A stretch of 41,867 nucleotides of DNA from Exiguobacterium undae DSM 14481. Its GTDB lineage: Bacteria; Bacillota; Bacilli; Exiguobacteriales; Exiguobacteriaceae. The stretch spans positions 1 through 41,867 of the forward strand of contig NZ_KK211187.1 of the NCBI RefSeq assembly GCF_000620805.1, written 5' to 3'. Positions 40,298 to 41,867 of this stretch are shown one piece after another. Each line of letters starts with the position of its first letter. Position 1 is the first letter of the stretch. The position numbers and the translations under genes were made by a program. The notes beneath the pieces are model-generated. The model saw nothing but the letters and a program-made list of their open reading frames with translations, did not search any database and was not told the origin of the DNA.

Positions 40298-41712
40298 TCT
40301 GTAATTCCTTCCTGTATCACACGCAATTTTCCTTCATATAGAAGCTCCCCACCTTGGAGATGGACGGATGTGGTCATATACTGCTTCATCATTTCGATGT
40401 GTGCTTGCGTCACCCGTTCGCCCCGTAGTAAGAGTGGAACACCGGGGGGATAGGGAATGATCGTCTCAAGTGAAACAAAATCGACTGCCTCTTCAAAAGA
40501 CCGTTCGACTGCCACGGTACGCTCCAGTTGATCGAGTGGACAAGCAAGTGATGATACCTTTATTTTACCCATAATAGGTTGTTCCATATACCTTTTATCG
40601 GGAATTCCTTCTGTTTTCATCATATCAAGTGCCTGTTTGATTTGTTCAATCCATGCATTTCGTTCGGATTCCGGTAAGAGGCGCAACGGTAAAATACAAA
40701 CGACATGTTCTCCGAGAGCAAACTCTGTATCTATCCCCTGCTTGGCCAATGCTGCCAACACTTGATTCCCGGAATACCCGCGGCAGGAGACAATCATCCG
40801 CGACCAATCATCAAACGTAAATACGTCCAACTCAGTGTGTTGATTGAGTTGTTGGTGAAAGTGTTCATGGCTGTTCCGTATTTCCAACATCTGTTCAACC
40901 GTAAATTGTTGACGGTAATCGCGGGCAAAATCAAGTGAAGCCATCAGCAAGTAGGACGGACTGGAGGTTTGAAAGGCTTGAAGCGCACGTGTTAGCCGTC
41001 TTCGTTCGTCATCCGTGAAACGTTCATGGATCCACGCCCCCATCGTCAATGCAGGTAAGGTCTTATGGGCAGATTGAACAACGGCGGTTGCACCTAACTC
41101 AAAGGCAGAGCGAACTCCAAAAGCTTCCCCAAAATGTGCACCATGTGCTTCATCGACGAGTAAGGGTAACCCGTGCGACTTCGTCAATTGAACCCATTTA
41201 TCAATTTCGGCGCTTTCTCCATAATAGGTGGGTGACGTCAAAAAGACTGCTACTCCTCCGGGATACAGTTTCAAGGCCTCTTCTAATGTTTCACGTGAAA
41301 CATTTCCACTGATTCCTGTTGCATGGTAGTCCGGTTCCATTAAAACAGGCGATAACCCCAACCATTCCAACGCATTAAAAACAGACTTGTGTGAGTTCCG
41401 TTGCACATAGATCCGGTCTCCACGACTCGCAACTGCCGCTAACATCGCCCAATTTCCGACAGTCGATCCATTCACCAGAAAATGACTGTCCGAGGCATCA
41501 TAGATTTGACGCAACAAAAGTTTTGCTTCGTAGATGGCTTCTTCAGGATGATGAAAATCATCCAAACCAGCCAACTCTGTTTTATCCCATTCTAAAAAAG
41601 AAGGTAAGCCGTTTAGTACTGTTCCGTTTTTATGACCGGGAACGTGCCAAGAAGTAGCTTTCCTTTCTACATGAGCATACAGTGCTTCAACAATCGGCAT
41701 CCGACCTTTCAT
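40294..41712 (-). CDS. yaaO: Orn/Lys/Arg decarboxylase family protein (YaaO-like)
   Basis: Fold-type I PLP decarboxylase of 472 residues. The PLP Schiff-base lysine is Lys217 in SAHKTLP, with DEAHGAH near 187-193 and WHVPGHKNG near 22-30. It lacks the N-terminal wing domain of large E. coli LdcI-type enzymes. In B. subtilis yaaO also precedes tmk, with an unproven substrate (lysine, arginine or ornithine); I cannot decide from sequence. AAAGGA lies about 10 bases before ATG. First gene after the rRNA operon terminator, with no clear promoter. Confidence 0.88.
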
Positions 41713-41742
41713 ATCCGTACAGTCCTTTCTGATTTAAAGTAC

Positions 41743-41774
41743 AAAAAAACCGACCTGCAGATGCAGATCGGTTT
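41743..41774 (-). terminator. rRNA operon terminator
   Basis: AACCGATCTGCA pairs with TGCAGGTCGGTT (one wobble or mismatch) around a 2-4 base loop, followed by seven Ts on the minus strand, about 8 bases after the 5S 3' end. Confidence 0.92.
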
Positions 41775-41781
41775 CTTCAAT

Positions 41782-41867
41782 TGCCTGGCAACGTCCTATC
41801 CTCACAGGGGGAAGCCCCCAACTACTTTCGGCGTTCAAGTGCTTAACTTCCGTGTTCGGCATGGGAA
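41782..41867 (-). rRNA. rrf: 5S rRNA, 3' part
   Basis: The minus strand reads from CCCATGCCGAACACGG through GTTAAGCACTTGAACGCCG and GTAGTTGGGGGCTTCCCCC to GCCAGGCA, the standard 3' two thirds of Bacillales 5S rRNA. The 5' part and the 23S and 16S genes lie beyond the right edge. The exact 3' end is uncertain by a base or two; maturation would use RNase M5, encoded in this window. Confidence 0.95.

Overview
The window is a chromosomal, origin-proximal housekeeping segment of a low-to-mid GC Gram-positive bacterium of the order Bacillales. Gene order follows the Bacillus subtilis yaaO-to-lysS region closely, but the sporulation genes normally interspersed there are missing. Together with the protein sequences this points to a non-spore-forming relative such as Exiguobacterium; the genus is an inference, not a demonstrated identity. 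Almost every gene lies on the minus strand; the one clear exception is abrB. The segment sits between two rRNA operons: the 3' part of a 5S rRNA is at the right edge, and the promoter and leader of another rRNA operon are at the left edge, reading out of the window.

Read in the direction of transcription (right to left), the layout is: (1) a 5S rRNA with its terminator; (2) a tightly overlapping operon with a PLP decarboxylase, tmk, darA, holB, ricT and yabA (nucleotide supply, c-di-AMP sensing, replication clamp loading and initiation control); (3) trmN6, yazA and rsmI (tRNA/rRNA modification), followed by divergent abrB; (4) metG, tatD, a 3D-domain cell-wall protein, rnmV and rsmA (translation and 5S/16S rRNA maturation); (5) veg, ispE, purR, spoVG, glmU and prs, several with their own promoter and terminator (isoprenoids, purine control, peptidoglycan precursor, PRPP); (6) pth, mfd, a flippase, yabN, rqcP and divIC (ribosome rescue, transcription-coupled repair, envelope and division); (7) an S1-domain protein, then a tRNA-Met/tRNA-Glu unit, tilS, hpt and ftsH; (8) coaX, hslO, a shortened membrane-anchored SurA_N-like protein and cysK; (9) the folate operon pabB-pabA-pabC-folP-folB-folK, then dusB and lysS; (10) the promoters and leader of the next rRNA operon.

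The genes are coupled by many 4-base ATGA or TTGA stop/start overlaps, and most terminators are strong hairpins with U tracts. For a number of genes I placed the start at an internal codon with a good Shine-Dalgarno sequence rather than at the longest open frame. I saw no mobile element, prophage, CRISPR array or defence cassette, and no cluster that looks like an undescribed multi-gene system. The points worth attention are regulatory and architectural: stop codons embedded in -35 hexamers, palindromes over the purR and ftsH transcription starts, a possible attenuator before lysS, terminators placed before genes with no room for a promoter, the collapse of the spoIIE region that puts tRNA-Met(CAU) next to tilS, and a YacD homologue without its PPIase domain.
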